A stretch of 64,000 bases of DNA from Adiantum capillus-veneris (lineage: Eukaryota; Streptophyta; Polypodiopsida; Polypodiales; Pteridaceae): contig CM043958.1 in assembly GCA_014529385.2 (NCBI GenBank), positions 151,040,793 to 151,104,792 of the forward strand, in the 5' to 3' direction. Of this stretch, positions 11,870-24,096 are shown piece by piece (positions within the stretch are counted from its first letter, which is position 1; the number at the start of each line of letters is the position of its first letter). The notes beneath the pieces were generated by a model that was not told where the DNA came from, made no database searches, and saw only the letters and a program-made list of their open reading frames with translations. A program made the translations under genes and the position numbers.

Positions 11870-12153
11870 AAGTATAGATACTTTTTGTGTCCATATAGAG
11901 AGAGATGGTCGAGTGCACATTAATACATTTGTGTTTTTCTTTGCTTATTTTTCCTCTAATGTTTTTTTCTCTTTAAAGTGTCCTTGCACAATGTAAGTAG
12001 TGAATAAATATATTTTGACCCATGAAAATGGAAAGTCAAAAGACCTTTTATGTCCGTATGAAGAGATGGTCCAATGCACATTGATACATATGTATTTTTC
12101 TTTTGCTTATTGTCCCTTTAGCGTTTTCTTCTCTATAAGTATCCTTGCATTAT
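11870..12153. repeat. Tandem repeat whose second copy is the LINE target
   Basis: Copy 1 spans about 11870-12021. Copy 2 starts about 12035, is cut at 12153 by the LINE, and resumes at 29612 ('ATAGGTAGCGAATATATATT', matching 'GTAAGTAGTGAATAAATATATT' in copy 1). Shared blocks: GAGATGGTC.A.TGCACATT, TTTGCTTATT and CCTTGCA. Copy 1 therefore acts as a local stand-in for the empty insertion site. Confidence 0.75.
12139..12153. repeat. LINE target-site duplication, left copy
   Basis: GTATCCTTGCATTAT, repeated exactly at 29597-29611 just after a run of nine A residues. Confidence 0.85.
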
Positions 12154-13161
12154 GGATAAAACATGGCGGAGGCAGGTTAGGGTAAGATTGATGTGTAGCA
12201 AGCAGACATTTGTAGAATCTCTTGGTTGGCAGGGTTCTGAGAGAGGCTACACCTGCAATAGCCACGGTCTGTGAAGGAGGTGGGGCTTGTGTGATTTACG
12301 GGTTCTTGTGTTGGATGGTAAGGAGTGGTTAGGTTTTGCAGGTCCAACGGACTTCAAAGAGGGTGCTTGTCTTGGGTAGGTTTCTGGCAAGAGCTCACAC
12401 AAGGGCTGCAGGCGGGGTCCCAAGCTCCTTTCCCTGCTAGTATTGTGCATGCTCTGTGCATCAACATATTCATCATGATAATTTTGTCTCCAAGCGGCAA
12501 TAGTAGTAGTAGGATAGCGTGATTATTATCTAACCTTTAAGAGCTTATTGTATTGAGGAGCTTTTGAGACCTTTTGTGAGGGTGGCAGTGCTTCCTAAGT
12601 AGAATAGCGCCCACCGCAATTATGCCTGATAATGATACTTATCTTAAGCGCTCCCAACTTGTGATCATAATAAGAGTTTTCTTATTACTAACTAGGAAAC
12701 GTTCCCACCTGGCCTAGGGTGCCCCCCGACCCCCCCTTTCTTTGGTGCATAGAGATTCGCTCCATCACAATGCTAAAAATGGAATCTGGGGCCGTGCCCA
12801 GGGAGGAAGACATCATCAAATTTTTGCAAATGCTGGCGGCTTGAAAAATGCTGACGAATGATGGAGTAGTTCTGATGGATGAAGGGGAAGGGCGACTTCG
12901 CGACCTTCGAACGACGCCATAATGGAAGGTGAGGCTCAACGCAAGTGATTGATAATGCTCTTTTAGAGGACAAGGTCCTCTTGGTTAAAGAAAAAGGAAA
13001 AGAGCTAGTTCAAAATGCTCGAAGAGTCAACTTTGAGGTGAAGCAGCTCTAGGAGGGCCAAGGGGGTGATTAGTACAAATGTGAACAAGGGATCAACAGC
13101 TTCTGTTGCTCTCAGACTAGGCATCTCATTTGCAAGCATTTTGAAGGGTCCGAACTCGAAG

Positions 13162-13314
13162 TATGAGGACAACGGCAAGGCGAGACTAGACAAGGGCAAG
13201 GCCAGGCTAGGCAGTGTGGAAAGGGAGTCCAACTAGGGAAAAGGGCTAGGAGCCATGCTATATAATGGGTGGTTGGGAGGTGGACTCGTAGGTTCTAGTT
13301 CCCCTTGTCTCACA
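13162..13314 (+). repeat. Gypsy 5' LTR
   Basis: 153 bp. The terminal TG is mutated to TA (TATGAGGACAACGG), compared with TGTGAGGACAACGG in the 3' LTR. Ends in TCACA. Confidence 0.9.
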
Positions 13315-13315
13315 T

Positions 13316-13327
13316 TGGTATCAGAGC
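13316..13327 (+). promoter_or_regulatory. Gypsy primer-binding site
   Basis: TGGTATCAGAGC, complementary to the 3' end of plant initiator Met-tRNA, one base after the LTR. Confidence 0.9.
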
Positions 13328-14007
13328 AAGGCTCTTTTTTTCGGAAAGGCACAGTCGTGGAGGAGGGGAGCCACACAATTTTGCATGTTTTTTTGCATGT
13401 CGGGGTCAAGGGGGCGTGGAGCTCACCCCCTGTGAGGAGGACAACAAGCCCGAAGGCATGGGCAACAGCCCTTGCAAGGAGAAGCCGCATGTCTGCGACC
13501 TGCACAAAAATACGTCCTTGCGGGCTCTAGACATCGCGCCAGCATGGGGACTTTTTCTCGTGCCTAGCAGGTGGAGACGAGCACCATACGAGGCGGGGGG
13601 AGCTTTGCTCAACCCCTCGTGCTGTCATGTAGGCGGCCATAGCCGGTGAGCAACTCCAAGTACACACCCAACGGGCGCCCAACCCCTTGGGGGTTAGTGA
13701 CCAAAGTTTCTTTTAAACACACAAGGGACAATACCCGCAGTGGGGTACCCCCCCTCCCTCTTGTGAGGCTTCGGCGAGGCTCGGCATTTCGACACCGCTG
13801 GCCATTATTTTTCAAAATCGATTACGGTCAAATGCATAATTGATTCGACTACAAGGGATTAAGGAATTCCCTACATGGTGGACATTTCGGATCGATTTCC
13901 ACTTGGATAATATCGACTTTGACGGGATTAGCAAGGCTAATTAAACTTTGCAAGTGCTCTCAATCTCATGTATTTTTTTGACTATTCCTTGCACCGCACT
14001 GGTCGCC

Positions 14008-15133
14008 ATGGATTCAGATATCAATATAACTTTTGATTTTGAGAAAAGTACGCCTGATCCTGTCCATGATGGCCCGCGGCCAGATGCTCTCAAGGAGAGT
14101 ACCCGCGACGCTACGGCAGATGATGATACTTATGAATTGCTTGACATTCAAGAATTTTGTGCATTCCAAACACGCATATCAGTTAGAAGGAAATTTAAAT
14201 CTTTAAATGAAAATGTCACTAAATTATCCACATTAGTGATTCAATTAATGCAACAGCAGTCCAAGGGTCTTGCTGACACTCACATGCATGAGCACGTTGT
14301 TATACAAGGGCAAGGCCCTTCTAATCTTGAGGACAAGGTCCAACTGCTGATACTTTGCACACTCTCACTGCAAAAGAGGTGGATGAGTCAAACCATCGAC
14401 TTTTAAGGGAGAAGACCGAGACCGCAATAAGGATGTAGTGAGTATCTTTCTCAGCAAGTGGGATGGAATTCACGCCTTACGGCGTACTGCGAACGCAGTC
14501 AGAGCACTATAAACGAGCCTAACTCTGGAAGGCAAGGCCTACAAATGGTGGATGTCTCTCAAGGAGAAGAAAATCATACCACAAAGTTGGCCAGCTTTTG
14601 AAGCTATGTTTCATAAAGAATTTTTGCCGACAAATGAGGCAGATCGAAATTAGACGGCTTGGGACATGTGTTCCATGCGCCAATACCCATCATTACTTGA
14701 ATATATATCTCACTATCGGGATGTTATTCTCAAGTTGGAAGGCTTAGATAACTTTCAGCAAGTACGGGGATTTATACGAGGTCTGACACCAGAGCTTAAG
14801 AAGCACGTAAAGACCCAAGACCCTAAAACACTTGAGGAAGCCATAGTGAAAGCACATATTCACGATGATCCAGATGAAAAAAAAGCACATAATACTCACG
14901 GGTGTGCTAATACACATGGTAATACACGCACACAATATGGGCACAATAAAAGGAAATTTATAGTAGCCAATTCAGAAGCATCTAAAAAACCCAAGGGGTC
15001 CAGAGGTCCTCTCTCTCCTGAGGACTTTGATAAAGCTAAGAAAGAGAAATTATGTTTTTAATGTTTAGGAACCAGTCATGGCAAAAAGGATTGTCCCAAG
15101 GGGAAATCTGCTGCACATGGCAAGGAGAAAGCA
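14008..15133 (+). pseudogene. Gypsy gag (broken)
   Basis: ATG 14008 opens a frame (MDSDINITFDFEK...) to a stop at 14404. Gag homology continues in other frames: KAYKWWMSLKEK and WPAFEAMFHKEFLP near 14540-14640, then the frame from 14666 with EYISHYRDVILKLEGL and FIRGLTPELKKHVK, the usual Retrotrans_gag pattern. The CCHC knuckle has TAA (15059-15061) between its first two cysteines ([13 protein letters not shown]). At least two frameshifts plus this stop mean no functional Gag. Confidence 0.85.
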
Positions 15134-18100
15134 ATGCACACATTGCAACTGCTGCCTCTTGAGTCTTCCTCACGATTATCTACAATGGAAGTAACACACA
15201 CCGAGGTGGTGCATGAATGCTGTCTCACAGCTTCCATTTGGCAACAGACCTTCGGACCACATGAGTTAGCACGTATGCACGGATCTCTGCAAGGAAACAA
15301 GGGGTGCATCTTGGTAGATGACGGTGCTACTCACAATTTCATCAATTACGGATTGGTGAAAAGACTCAAATTACCTCAAACTCCGAGTACCCACCGCTAC
15401 AAGGTAGCAATGATGAATGGACATGATACAGAAATCTGGGATACTCAAGTCCGAGCTGTTCCGTTGGAAGTACAAGGTTACTCCTTGGATTTTCAGGTTA
15501 TGAACATAGAGAGGGCAGACGTGGTCCTTGGTAGGGAGTGGTTGCATAGCCTAGGACCATCATTGAAGCGTAGCTATGAGCACAATAGCTTGATGTTCGA
15601 ATCCCATGGCGCACATGTGTTGTTGTTAGGAGAGAAGGATGTACCTTCTTCACCATTGATATGTACCACTGAGCTTATGCATCTCATTTTTTATAATGAA
15701 ATAGATCAAGTTTTCTTGTGTTACTCATTGTCTCATTTTCTCTCTAACATTGAATCTGTTGAACATTCCTCAACACCGCATGCTTCTCTCTCATCTCTTC
15801 CACCAATGGCAACTTCCAAACAAGCAAACATTGCTAGTAAGTTACAAAAATTATTAAAGGAATTTCAAGATGTTTTTCCTAATGATTTTCCACCAGGATT
15901 ACCGCCGACACGATCAGTGCAACATAGCATCGATGTGGTTGCAGACTGTAAACCTGTTAGTAAACCGCCCTACCGTATGAGTTACTCTGAAGCTGCTGAG
16001 GTGGAACGTCAGCTTGCTGACTACCTTAGCAGAGGGTTTATACAACCCACTTCTTCACCATGGGCTTCTCCTATCCTATTAGTGAAGAAAAAAAATGGCA
16101 GTATGCACATGTACGTAGACTACCGTGGCTTAAATGCGGTTATGGTTAAGAACAAGTACCCATTGCCACGAGTGGATGAGTTTTTCGACAAACTCACTCA
16201 TGCTCGCATTTTTACAAAAATTGACTTGCGGTCAGGTTATCACCAAGTTCGTATTCGACTTGCTAATATACCCAAAACTGCATTCCGAACAAGGTTTGGA
16301 CACTACGAGTTCTTGGTAATGCCCTTTGGGTTAACCAATGCGCTCGCAACATTCATGACACTAATGGATAGTGTCTTGAAGCCGTACTTGGGCAAATTTG
16401 TCATCGTTTTCCTCGATGACATTCTATTCTACAATGCTTTTGAAGAAGAACACTTACAACATCTCAAGCAAGTGTTCGAGTTGTTACGAACAAATAAATT
16501 ATGTGCGAAGGAATCTAAGTGTGATTTTTAGAAAGACGAAATTCACTATCGGGGACATGTTATTTTAGCTAATGGGATATATATGGATCAATCCAAAGTG
16601 GATACAATCCAGCAATGGCCTTCTCCTAAAAATATGGAAGAGGTACAGATTCTTTTAGGATTTGCAGGTTTTTATCGCAGGTTCGTTAAAAACTATGTTA
16701 ATATTGTTGTTCCCATGATGGATCAACTTACAGGCAAAGGCAAAGCTTTTCAGTGGGGACCCGCTCAACATCAGAGTTAATGCTACTATTGTTGTTCCCA
16801 TGATGGTGGCAACTGAAAGGCAAAGGCAAAGCTTTTCAGTGGGGACCCGCTCAACATCACAGTTTCGATACGCTTAAGGATGCATTAGCTACAGCTCCCA
16901 TACTAGCTATTGTAGATCCTTTGAAACCATTCGTTTTGGAAACGGATGCCAATAACCGTGCTATTGGAGCAGTCCTATTACAAGATGGACGGCCCATTGC
17001 ATTTGAAAGCAAGAAGCTTGATGCAGCTCAGCATAACTACTTCGCTTATGAGCACGAACTTTATGCAATAGTGTCTGCCTTAAAAACATGGCGGCATTAT
17101 CTGTATGGTGCTCAGTTTGAGTTTGTGTTTGACCATGAAAGCATCAAATGATTTACACAACAAATGGATTTGAAGGGTCAGAAGACCAGGTGGGCTGAGA
17201 TTCTTCAGGAATATGACGCCAAGCTCCGGTATCGTAAAGGTCGATACAATGTGGTGGCTGACGCTCTAAGTCGTATGCCGAAGATCAATTCTCTCTTGTT
17301 CACAGAACTTCGTAGTGAAATTTTGGATTCTCTCAAAGGCAAATATGAGCATGATGAAGCATATTCCAAAGTGTGGAGCCATGTACAAATGAGGGATCCT
17401 TCTCACTCCAATGATGGTAGTGTAACGTTAACCTCCACACCTAGTTCTCCTCTATCAAGTGATGAACTACAGCGATGGAAGCATTTCACCATCGACAATG
17501 GGTACCTACTCCATAAGGGGAGAGTTTGTGTACCGATGGACACAGACATTCAGCGCCAAGTTCTTTATGAATGTCATGATAGTCCAAGTGCATGGCACCC
17601 GGGTATTAGAAAAACTTATGCTCTGGTCCGACGAGGTATACATGGATTTGTTCAAGCTTATGTCTTGCATTGCCAAAAATGTCAAGTTAACAAAGCAGAG
17701 TGCCTGAAAGCAGGAGGACTCTTACATCCTTTGGAGATTCCCAATGGAAAATGGGAAAGTATTTCTATGGACTTTATTGTGGGTTTACCAACCACTGTAT
17801 AAGGTCATGACTCGGTATGGATGGTAGTAGACCGGTTGACTAAACTTAGTAAGTTTATTCCAACCAAATCAACGGTTAAGACACCAGAACTAGCGAAGTT
17901 ATTTGTGGACAACCTATACAAGTTGTATGGTTTGCCAAGTAACATTGTCAGTGATCGTGATCCCAAGTTTAACAGTCACTTTTGGAGGGTTGTGTTTAAA
18001 CGATTGGATACACAACTAAACCTTAGTACAGTCGATCATCCAGAAACAGATGGTCAGACTGAACGAGTTAACCAAGTCCTAGAGGATATGCTAAGAGCAT

Positions 18101-18830
18101 ACGTCAGCAAAAAAACAGTCAGACAGGGAAGAATACTTACCTATTCTCGAGTTTGCCTACAACAATGCTAAGCATGTCACAACTGGATTTAGTCCTTTCA
18201 TGCTCATGTATGGGTTTCAACCTAAGTCACCTGTTACGGTGGGGTTGGCAACCGAAAAGCTCCAACAGGTTAAGGATTTTCTCCAAGACCACATGGATAT
18301 ATTGAAACTCGCTCGTCAGAATGTCCGACAAGCGCAGGATCGGTATAAGAAGTATGCTGATGAGAAACGTCGGCAAGTTACCTTCGAGGAAGGGGAGGAA
18401 GTATTTTTACGTGTGCCAAAACATTCAGAAAGTCTGAAAACTGGGCCAACACCTAAATTATCTCCCCGATATAGTGAGCCTTTCAAAATACTCAAGCAAG
18501 TAGGTGATCGTGCCTACAAATTACTCCTACCTACACATTCTCGTATTCATCCGTGGTGTTTCATGTAAGCCGTTTACGTAAGCGGTTAATGGGGACGACA
18601 ATGTCATTGACCAACAGATTTTGGTTGATTTCATTGAACCTCCTACCTTACCGCATGAGGCTGAACATGTCTCGATTATTATGAGTTACGTACACGTCAT
18701 CATGTACATCAACAAGCCTTAAGTGGAAAGATCGCCCTGAGGAGGGTGCCACTTGGGAAAACATTAGTGTTCTTAAGAAGAAGTTTCCCACTTTTGTTTT
18801 TTAGGACGAAAACTCTTCTTTAAGAGGGGA
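15134..18830 (+). pseudogene. Gypsy pol: protease, RT, RNase H, integrase, chromodomain-like tail (broken)
   Basis: The protease motif is [12 protein letters not shown] (about 15310-15345), with an Asp where DSG has Ser. The RT is well preserved: [40 protein letters not shown]. RNase H: LETDANNRAIGAVLLQDG, FAYEHELYAIVSALKTWRHY. Integrase: a CxxC zinc region near 17660 (HCQKCQVNKAEC), DFIVGLP, FVDNLYKLYGLPSNIVSDRD and HPETDGQTERVN. Lesions: TAG at 16529, a tandem duplication at 16703-16862 with TAA at 16778, TGA at 17149, TAA at 17800 and one extra A in an A7 tract near 18112. Active-site residues survive although the frame does not. Confidence 0.92.
16703..16862 (+). repeat. Tandem duplication inside gypsy pol
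   Basis: The block ATTGTTGTTCCCATGATGG ... CCGCTCAACATCA occurs at 16703-16773 and again at 16788-16859 with a few differences. It falls between RT and RNase H, interrupts the frame and is absent from intact relatives by family logic. Confidence 0.85.
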
Positions 18831-18834
18831 GTAA

Positions 18835-18990
18835 TGTGAGGACAACGGCAAGGCCGGACTAGACAAGGGCAAGGCCGACGGGCTAGGCAGTGTGGAAAGG
18901 GAGTCCAACTAGGGAAAAGGGCTAGGAGCCATGCTAAATAGTGGGTGGTTGGGAGGTGGACTCCAAGTTTCTAGTTCCCCTTGTCTAACA
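18835..18990 (+). repeat. Gypsy 3' LTR
   Basis: 156 bp, TGTG...AACA, followed by CGAAG. Differs from the 5' LTR at several sites, including a 3-bp insertion (GACGGG) and the region before the final CTAGTTCC. Confidence 0.9.
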
Positions 18991-18995
18991 CGAAG

Positions 18996-19960
18996 GACTA
19001 AGCTAAAGTCATAGCTGTTGAGGCATCAAGTGGGAAAAAATGATGAATGGGAAAGCTCGGCTCGAACATGAGCTAAAAGAAGTAAATAGACAGTTAGAAT
19101 GCGACCCCAACGATAACAAAAGAGCTTTCTCCCAAGCAAAATGCCATGGGCTTTTGGAGGAAGGGCTGGCGGATCGATCATATAGTGCTCTAAAGAAGTC
19201 TCTATCGTATAGCAAGTGGAGGTTGCAAAGGCTATCATTGTCGCGATTCTGCCAACACTTATTGAAAAGCAGCTAGGCATGCAAGCTAAGCTTATGCTCG
19301 TGTTTTGCTTCAGTGGGAGAGTCCCTAATAGATTTAAATTGATCCAGTGGATTCAAGGACACAACTTCTTGGACGGGGGGGGGGGCAATTGAAAACACCA
19401 CTTACCTATCTAAGGGCTTCTGCTTAGCTAGATTCAAGGAGGGCTCCGACGTGTCAAAGATCCTAGATAAGGTCCTTGATATTTAACGGGACCATCTGTG
19501 TGTGGTGCCATGGGACCAATATTTGACTCAGTAGAATCCCTCCAAGGGGATGCATCCTCTCTAGGTCGAGTTCGCGGGTCTGCCTAGTCACCACCAAAGA
19601 GCATGATGATCAATGCTGGGGTGTGCTTTGAGTGTAAAAAATTTGGGCACTTTGCCAAGTTTTTTCCCATGAAGGTTAATGGGAATACCGATCCTACAAT
19701 GCAAGATTCCAGTGTAGGGCTCTTGGTAGCCATGTCCCTATAAAGGAAGTAGTTGTGGAAGAGAAGGAGAAACAAATGAAGAGTAATATTAGTAGGGACA
19801 GACTAGGGGAGGAAAACGAGGCTATAATGTGCGATAATGAAGCCACCAAATTGCAGGAGAAGTCTGTGGAAAAGCAGAGCTTCACACTCCAAATCCTTGA
19901 AGGCCCATGCAATGATAATCTGATTGTTTTTCATGCTACTGCACCTAAATTCTGACAGTA
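18996..19960 (+). pseudogene. LINE ORF1: DUF4283-like domain and mutated zinc knuckle
   Basis: Across several frames the order matches plant LINE ORF1: GRVPNRFKLIQWIQGHNFL (about 19318-19370), LARFKEGSDVSKILDKVLD (19428-19482), CVVPWDQYLT (19500-19530) and HPLxVEFAGLP (19552-19585), all DUF4283-like. Then a CCHC knuckle CFECKKFGHFAKF at about 19623-19665, in which the last Cys is Phe (TTT). A charged segment (19040-19275) precedes it. Stops and a G11 run (19376-19386) break the frame. Confidence 0.7.
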
Positions 19961-20243
19961 ACAACTTTGTCGGATGTGCAAGTCCCAGGACTTAAGAGGA
20001 TCAAAAGGGTGAAGGCAGTGGAAAGAGAATCCGTATCATTGCAGGATATTGGAGCCTTGAAAGAGAAATTCCCCCCCCCCCCCCCCCCGCGCGCGCTCAA
20101 CTAAAGGGAGGGACCTTTGTCCTCCCACTCCACAATCCTGTGAAGGCACCCTAGGTTGCTGGAGAGCCTCCAGAGTCTCCTAGATTCAAGGATGTAGAAA
20201 TGGGATAGGGATCAAATGTTGAGGAATTCGTCCCTCTCCCCCA

Positions 20244-20660
20244 ATGATGGAAGTTCTAGCTGTCCAATCATGGAACGTGAAAGGATCGAAGACCTGCAAG
20301 AAGCACACCCTCTTTTGGGAGGAAGTTAGAAAGGATAAGGAAGTTAATTGTTGGGCCATCCAAGAACATCATCCGAATGTTCACAAGCAAAAGAAAACAT
20401 GCATTGGGGAAGAGGTTGGTGTTCTATGGAGAGGGAGTGGACGGGTTTAGTGGCGTCCTCTCTATTGTGCTGGAGCCCAAAGTGGTCCTAAATCACCCCT
20501 CTCCGAGAGTCCTATGAGTGAGAGTCATTTGGGTAGATCAACGTATCACCATAGTAAACATATATGGCCCCTGCAATGCCAAGGATAGAGCCAATTTGTG
20601 GATGCACCTTAGGGATTCCCCTATTGAAGGAGAGTGGCTAATAATAGGTGACTTTTAATA
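20244..20660 (+). pseudogene. LINE ORF2 apurinic endonuclease domain (broken)
   Basis: The start MEVLAVQSWNVKG matches the 'xxxSWNVRG' opening of L1 endonucleases and AIQEHHPN the 'LQEtH' block. After a frame change, VNIYGPCNAKDRANLW and WLIIGDF follow (20553-20660), the 'NVYxP' and 'GDFN' blocks. TAA directly follows GDF, so the catalytic Asn is lost. Confidence 0.8.
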
Positions 20661-20819
20661 TGGTGGAGAAGAAAAAGGATAGAACAAGCTCAAGCAGTCT
20701 GTTGGCAGGTTCTGAAAAAACTAAATGGATGGGTCTTTGTGAGAAATGGGCTATGATAAACCTGTGGGAGGTGGGTCCTTGGAACAACACGTCGGGCTTC
20801 GCATACACAAGCCTACAGT

Positions 20820-22412
20820 ATGCATGCATGCACGGATTCCCGGCTTGACAAGTGCTACTGCTCTTACCAAGCTGACTGGATCGTGTTGCTACTTGAGATG
20901 AAGGTGCTGACAACAAAGAGCCTGTTAGACCATCTACCTTTACACATGAAACTCAAGAAAGCCAAAGGGGAGGGACATGCCCCCAAAGGAAGTAACAAGC
21001 TGCTTGTCACTGGGGCACACTTATTCAAAGACCCTATGTTCAGAAGGCTTACCAAGAAAGCTTTGAGTAATAAAGATATTAATCTAGAAAAACCTAAAGC
21101 TCGGGACCTCTTTGCTTGGATTATACAGAAAGTGATCAAAAGCTCGAGTCCTCGTATGGAAAAGGCACGGGAAGAGCATTGGAAGCAACTCAAAGAGGAC
21201 GTTGCTCGTCTAACTTCCAAAAAAGCTACTGGGATGGCCTCCAAAGAAGAGCACAAAAGGTGATTGGAAGCTAAAGCCAACCTGGCCCAGCAGTAGATCG
21301 AGGACGTCAGGAGGGTGAGATTGATATCCAAGGAGACCTTCCTTCAGCCAGAGGCTTCTAATCAAGCACACTTCTTTAGGGCCTTGAAAATGAAGAAAAG
21401 TCGGGGCTCCGTCCACTCGCTCACAGATGAGAGTGGGAATGCTACACAAGACCCAGATGAAATGGCTAAGATGATGCTTGATCATCTAAGCCGTATCATT
21501 GGCCAACCAGAGACCCGCTCTCAAGAAGTGGATGAAGCTAGAGCGACCTTGCTTGAGAGTGTCGATAGGAAAATTCCCCAACCTGAAGCCAGTCGTCTTG
21601 AGATGGCCTTTTCTGAATATGAGTGTTCGCTTGCATTGCAAGCTCTTGGCAAAGAGAAGTCCCCTAGCTAGGATGGTCTGACCACGGAATTCTTCAGGGG
21701 GTTCTGGGATGACCTCAAGGTCCTAGTCACGTATATGGCTGACCAAGCTTTTGTCAAGGGGTCATTGGATCCTAGTGTGAAAAGAGGGCTTATCAAGCCT
21801 ATCGCGAAACAGGTTTGCTACACGCATCTTAAGCATTGACATCCCATAACTATGATGTCTGTGGCATACAAAATCATTGCCAAGGCACTCTCTCTTAGAA
21901 TTTCCCACCTTCTGGATAGAGTCATCTCCCCTCATTAGCACGGGTTTATCAAAGGAAGGTCAATATATGACAATATATTGGCAACAATGGTTGGCATTGA
22001 GTACGCAACCTTCATGAAGTAGGAGTGCATTTTGCTTCAACTAGACTTGGACAAGGTGTATGATAGGATTATGTGGTCCTTCATTGAAGATGTCATGAAA
22101 TCATTGGGCTTTGGGCCTCGCCTTTGTCGACTTATACACACTATGGGTGCAAGCAGTCAATCTGAGCTCTTGTTCAATGATAGAATTGTGGGCTCCTTTG
22201 AAGCCAAAAGATCTATCAAGCAAGGACGCCCCCTAGCCCCTCTTCTCTTTGTCATTGGGTTGCATCCTCTAATAATGATGCTCAAAGCTACTACTATGTA
22301 GGGTGAAATTCAAGGTTTAACTTTGCTTGGCAATGAGCAGCAATTCTTGGCCAAGATGTTCGTAGATGACTCCCTCCTGTTTTTGAAAGCCTGCTCTCAG
22401 ATACTCAGGAAG
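20820..22412 (+). pseudogene. LINE ORF2 linker and reverse transcriptase, 5' portion (broken)
   Basis: The frame from 21315 has the pre-RT segment (ASNQAHFFRALKMKKS) and EYECSLALQALGKEKSPS, with TAG where Trp/Pro-Gly-Pro-Asp-Gly normally follows. Then SVAYKIIAKALSLRISHLLD, HGFIKGRSIYDNI, LLQLDLDKVYDRIMW, IKQGRPLAPLLFVI and MFVDDSLLFL, in which the [YF]ADD box reads FVDD (about 22350-22380). Stops at 21669, 21838, 21938, 22021 and 22299. The copia element at 22413 cuts the domain just after the catalytic box; it resumes at 27825. Confidence 0.88.
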
Positions 22413-22604
22413 TGAAGGAGTACGAGCGGAAGTGCGACGCGAGAGAGAGTGCGAGAAGAAGAGCACGACGATATGGTGAACTCGCTCTGTTATAATGTGT
22501 AGAGCATCGTGAGTTCTTATTAGGTTTTTACAAAAGAATATGTGTACATACCTGGCGGCCCGCCCACTTACCTGGGCGACCAGATTGGGCTTTATACCCC
22601 AACA
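22413..22604 (-). repeat. Copia 3' LTR (left)
   Basis: 192 bp. On the minus strand it begins TGTTGGGG and ends CTTCA. It differs from the right LTR at about seven positions. Polypurine tract GTGGGAGGT at 22605-22613 (minus). Confidence 0.93.
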
Positions 22605-22698
22605 ACCTCCCACTTAAAGTCCAATGTGGTACTTTAAGTGTGAGAGAAGCTACTATACAAGCTAATATACAAGAGATGTAGAGAAGTGATGTACTACC

Positions 22699-24096
22699 CT
22701 ACACCAACTGCTTGCAAAAATGCGCAAAGCTCTCTGAGGGAAGTCCTTTTGTAAGTAGATCAGCAGGATTTTCTGTGGTGTGAACTTTGACAAGCTGAAT
22801 TTGCTTATCCTCGATCATTTCCCTTATGAAATGATACTTCACATCCACATGCTTTGTCTTTGAGTGATAAACTGGATTGCGAGCCAATTGTATAGCACTC
22901 TGACTATCACAATATAACACAGGCATATCTTCTTTGATTCCCAAATCTGTTACTAGTCGATTAAGCCAAATTGATTCTTTGCATGCCTCTGATGTTGCAC
23001 AATATTCAGCCTCTGTAGTAGACTGAGTAACACAATCTTGTAATCTAGAATGCCATGATACTGCTCCACCAGCCAATGTAAAGACATACCCTGACGTAGA
23101 CCTTCGATTGTCTAAGTCACCTGCATAATCTGAGTCTGTAAAACCCTTTACACTTAGCTCCTGACTCCCATAGAATATACGCATACTCTTTGTAGCTTTC
23201 AGGTATCTCAATATTCCTTTCACTGCCTCCCAATGTTTCTTGCCTGGGTTTGACATGTATCGACTTACTACTCCCTCTGCAAATGCAATGTCTGGGCGAG
23301 TAGCAATCATTGCATACATCAAACTACCCACTGCAGACGCATATGGAATCTTATCCATTTCAGCCTGTTCTTCCTCAGACACAGGACAATCTTGTTTGCT
23401 AAGTTTCACATATGGTGACAATGGAACACTCAGTGCCTTTCCCTTCTCCATATTGAAACGTTGCAAAACCTTGTCAATATACTCTGTTTGAGATAACCAA
23501 ATCAACTTCTGTGATCTGTCTCTCTCAATGCGCATACCAAGTATATGACTTGCCTCACCCATGTCTTTCATGTCAAACGATTTTGCCATCTTTGACTTCA
23601 AAGCTGAAATTTCTTCCAAGTGCTTGCCAGCAATCAACATGTCATCCACATACAAAATAAGGATCAGCCAACTGCCATCCTTAGCCTTCTTTGTATATAG
23701 ACAGTGATCGAACTCACTACGTTTGTAGCCTTGAGAAAGCATAAACTTGTGGAATTTATGGTACCATGCCCTCGATGATTGTTTTAAGCCATAAAGACTC
23801 TTTAACAACTGGCATACCCAATCTTCCTTGCCTTTCTCAACAAACCCTTCTGGCTGCTGCATGTAAATTTCCACATCTAAATCACCATGCAAGAACGCTG
23901 TCTTGACATTCATTTGGTGCAACACCAAATCTAATATGGCAACCAATGCAAGAAAGCGTCTCAATGTAGTCATCTTGACCACCGGAGAGAAGACTTCATC
24001 AAAGTCAATGCCTTGTTCTTGCTTAAAGCCCTTGGAAACAAGCCTTGCTTTGTACTTTGGTTGACTATCATGAGCGGTGATCTTATACCTGTAAAC
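22699..24096 (-). pseudogene. Copia RT/RNase H (mostly open)
   Basis: An open frame of 427 codons (22699-23982) extends upstream through FKQEQGIDFDEVFSPVVKM to a TGA at 24094-24096, where the family has Trp ('KWVYRYKI'). RT blocks: VKTAFLHGDLDVEIYMQQP, SLYGLKQSSRAWYHKF, LILYVDDMLIAG (catalytic YVDD) and GMRIERDR. RNase H: GFTDSDYAGDLDNRRSTSGY, TQSTTEAEYCATSEACKE, LYCDSQSAIQLARNPVYH and KHVDVKYHFIREMI. The catalytic residues look intact; only the upstream lesions stop expression of a polyprotein. Confidence 0.93.

Larger units (their letters stand above)
13162..18990 (+). mobile_element. Ty3/gypsy chromovirus-like retrotransposon with very short LTRs
   Basis: Bounded by the 5-bp duplication CGAAG (13157-13161 and 18991-18995). 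LTRs are 153 and 156 bp, a primer-binding site follows the 5' LTR by one base, and a purine tract (about 18822-18831, AAGAGGGGAG) precedes the 3' LTR. The domain order gag, protease, RT, RNase H, integrase is Ty3/gypsy. A chromodomain-like tail (KWKDRPEEGATWENIS) near 18720-18790 points to a chromovirus. It sits at the left edge of the LINE ORF1 region, so it inserted after the LINE. Confidence 0.93.

Noticed and set aside
13255-13649. Overlapping open frames just after the gypsy 5' LTR
   Set aside because: They fall in the untranslated leader between primer site and gag and have no gag similarity.
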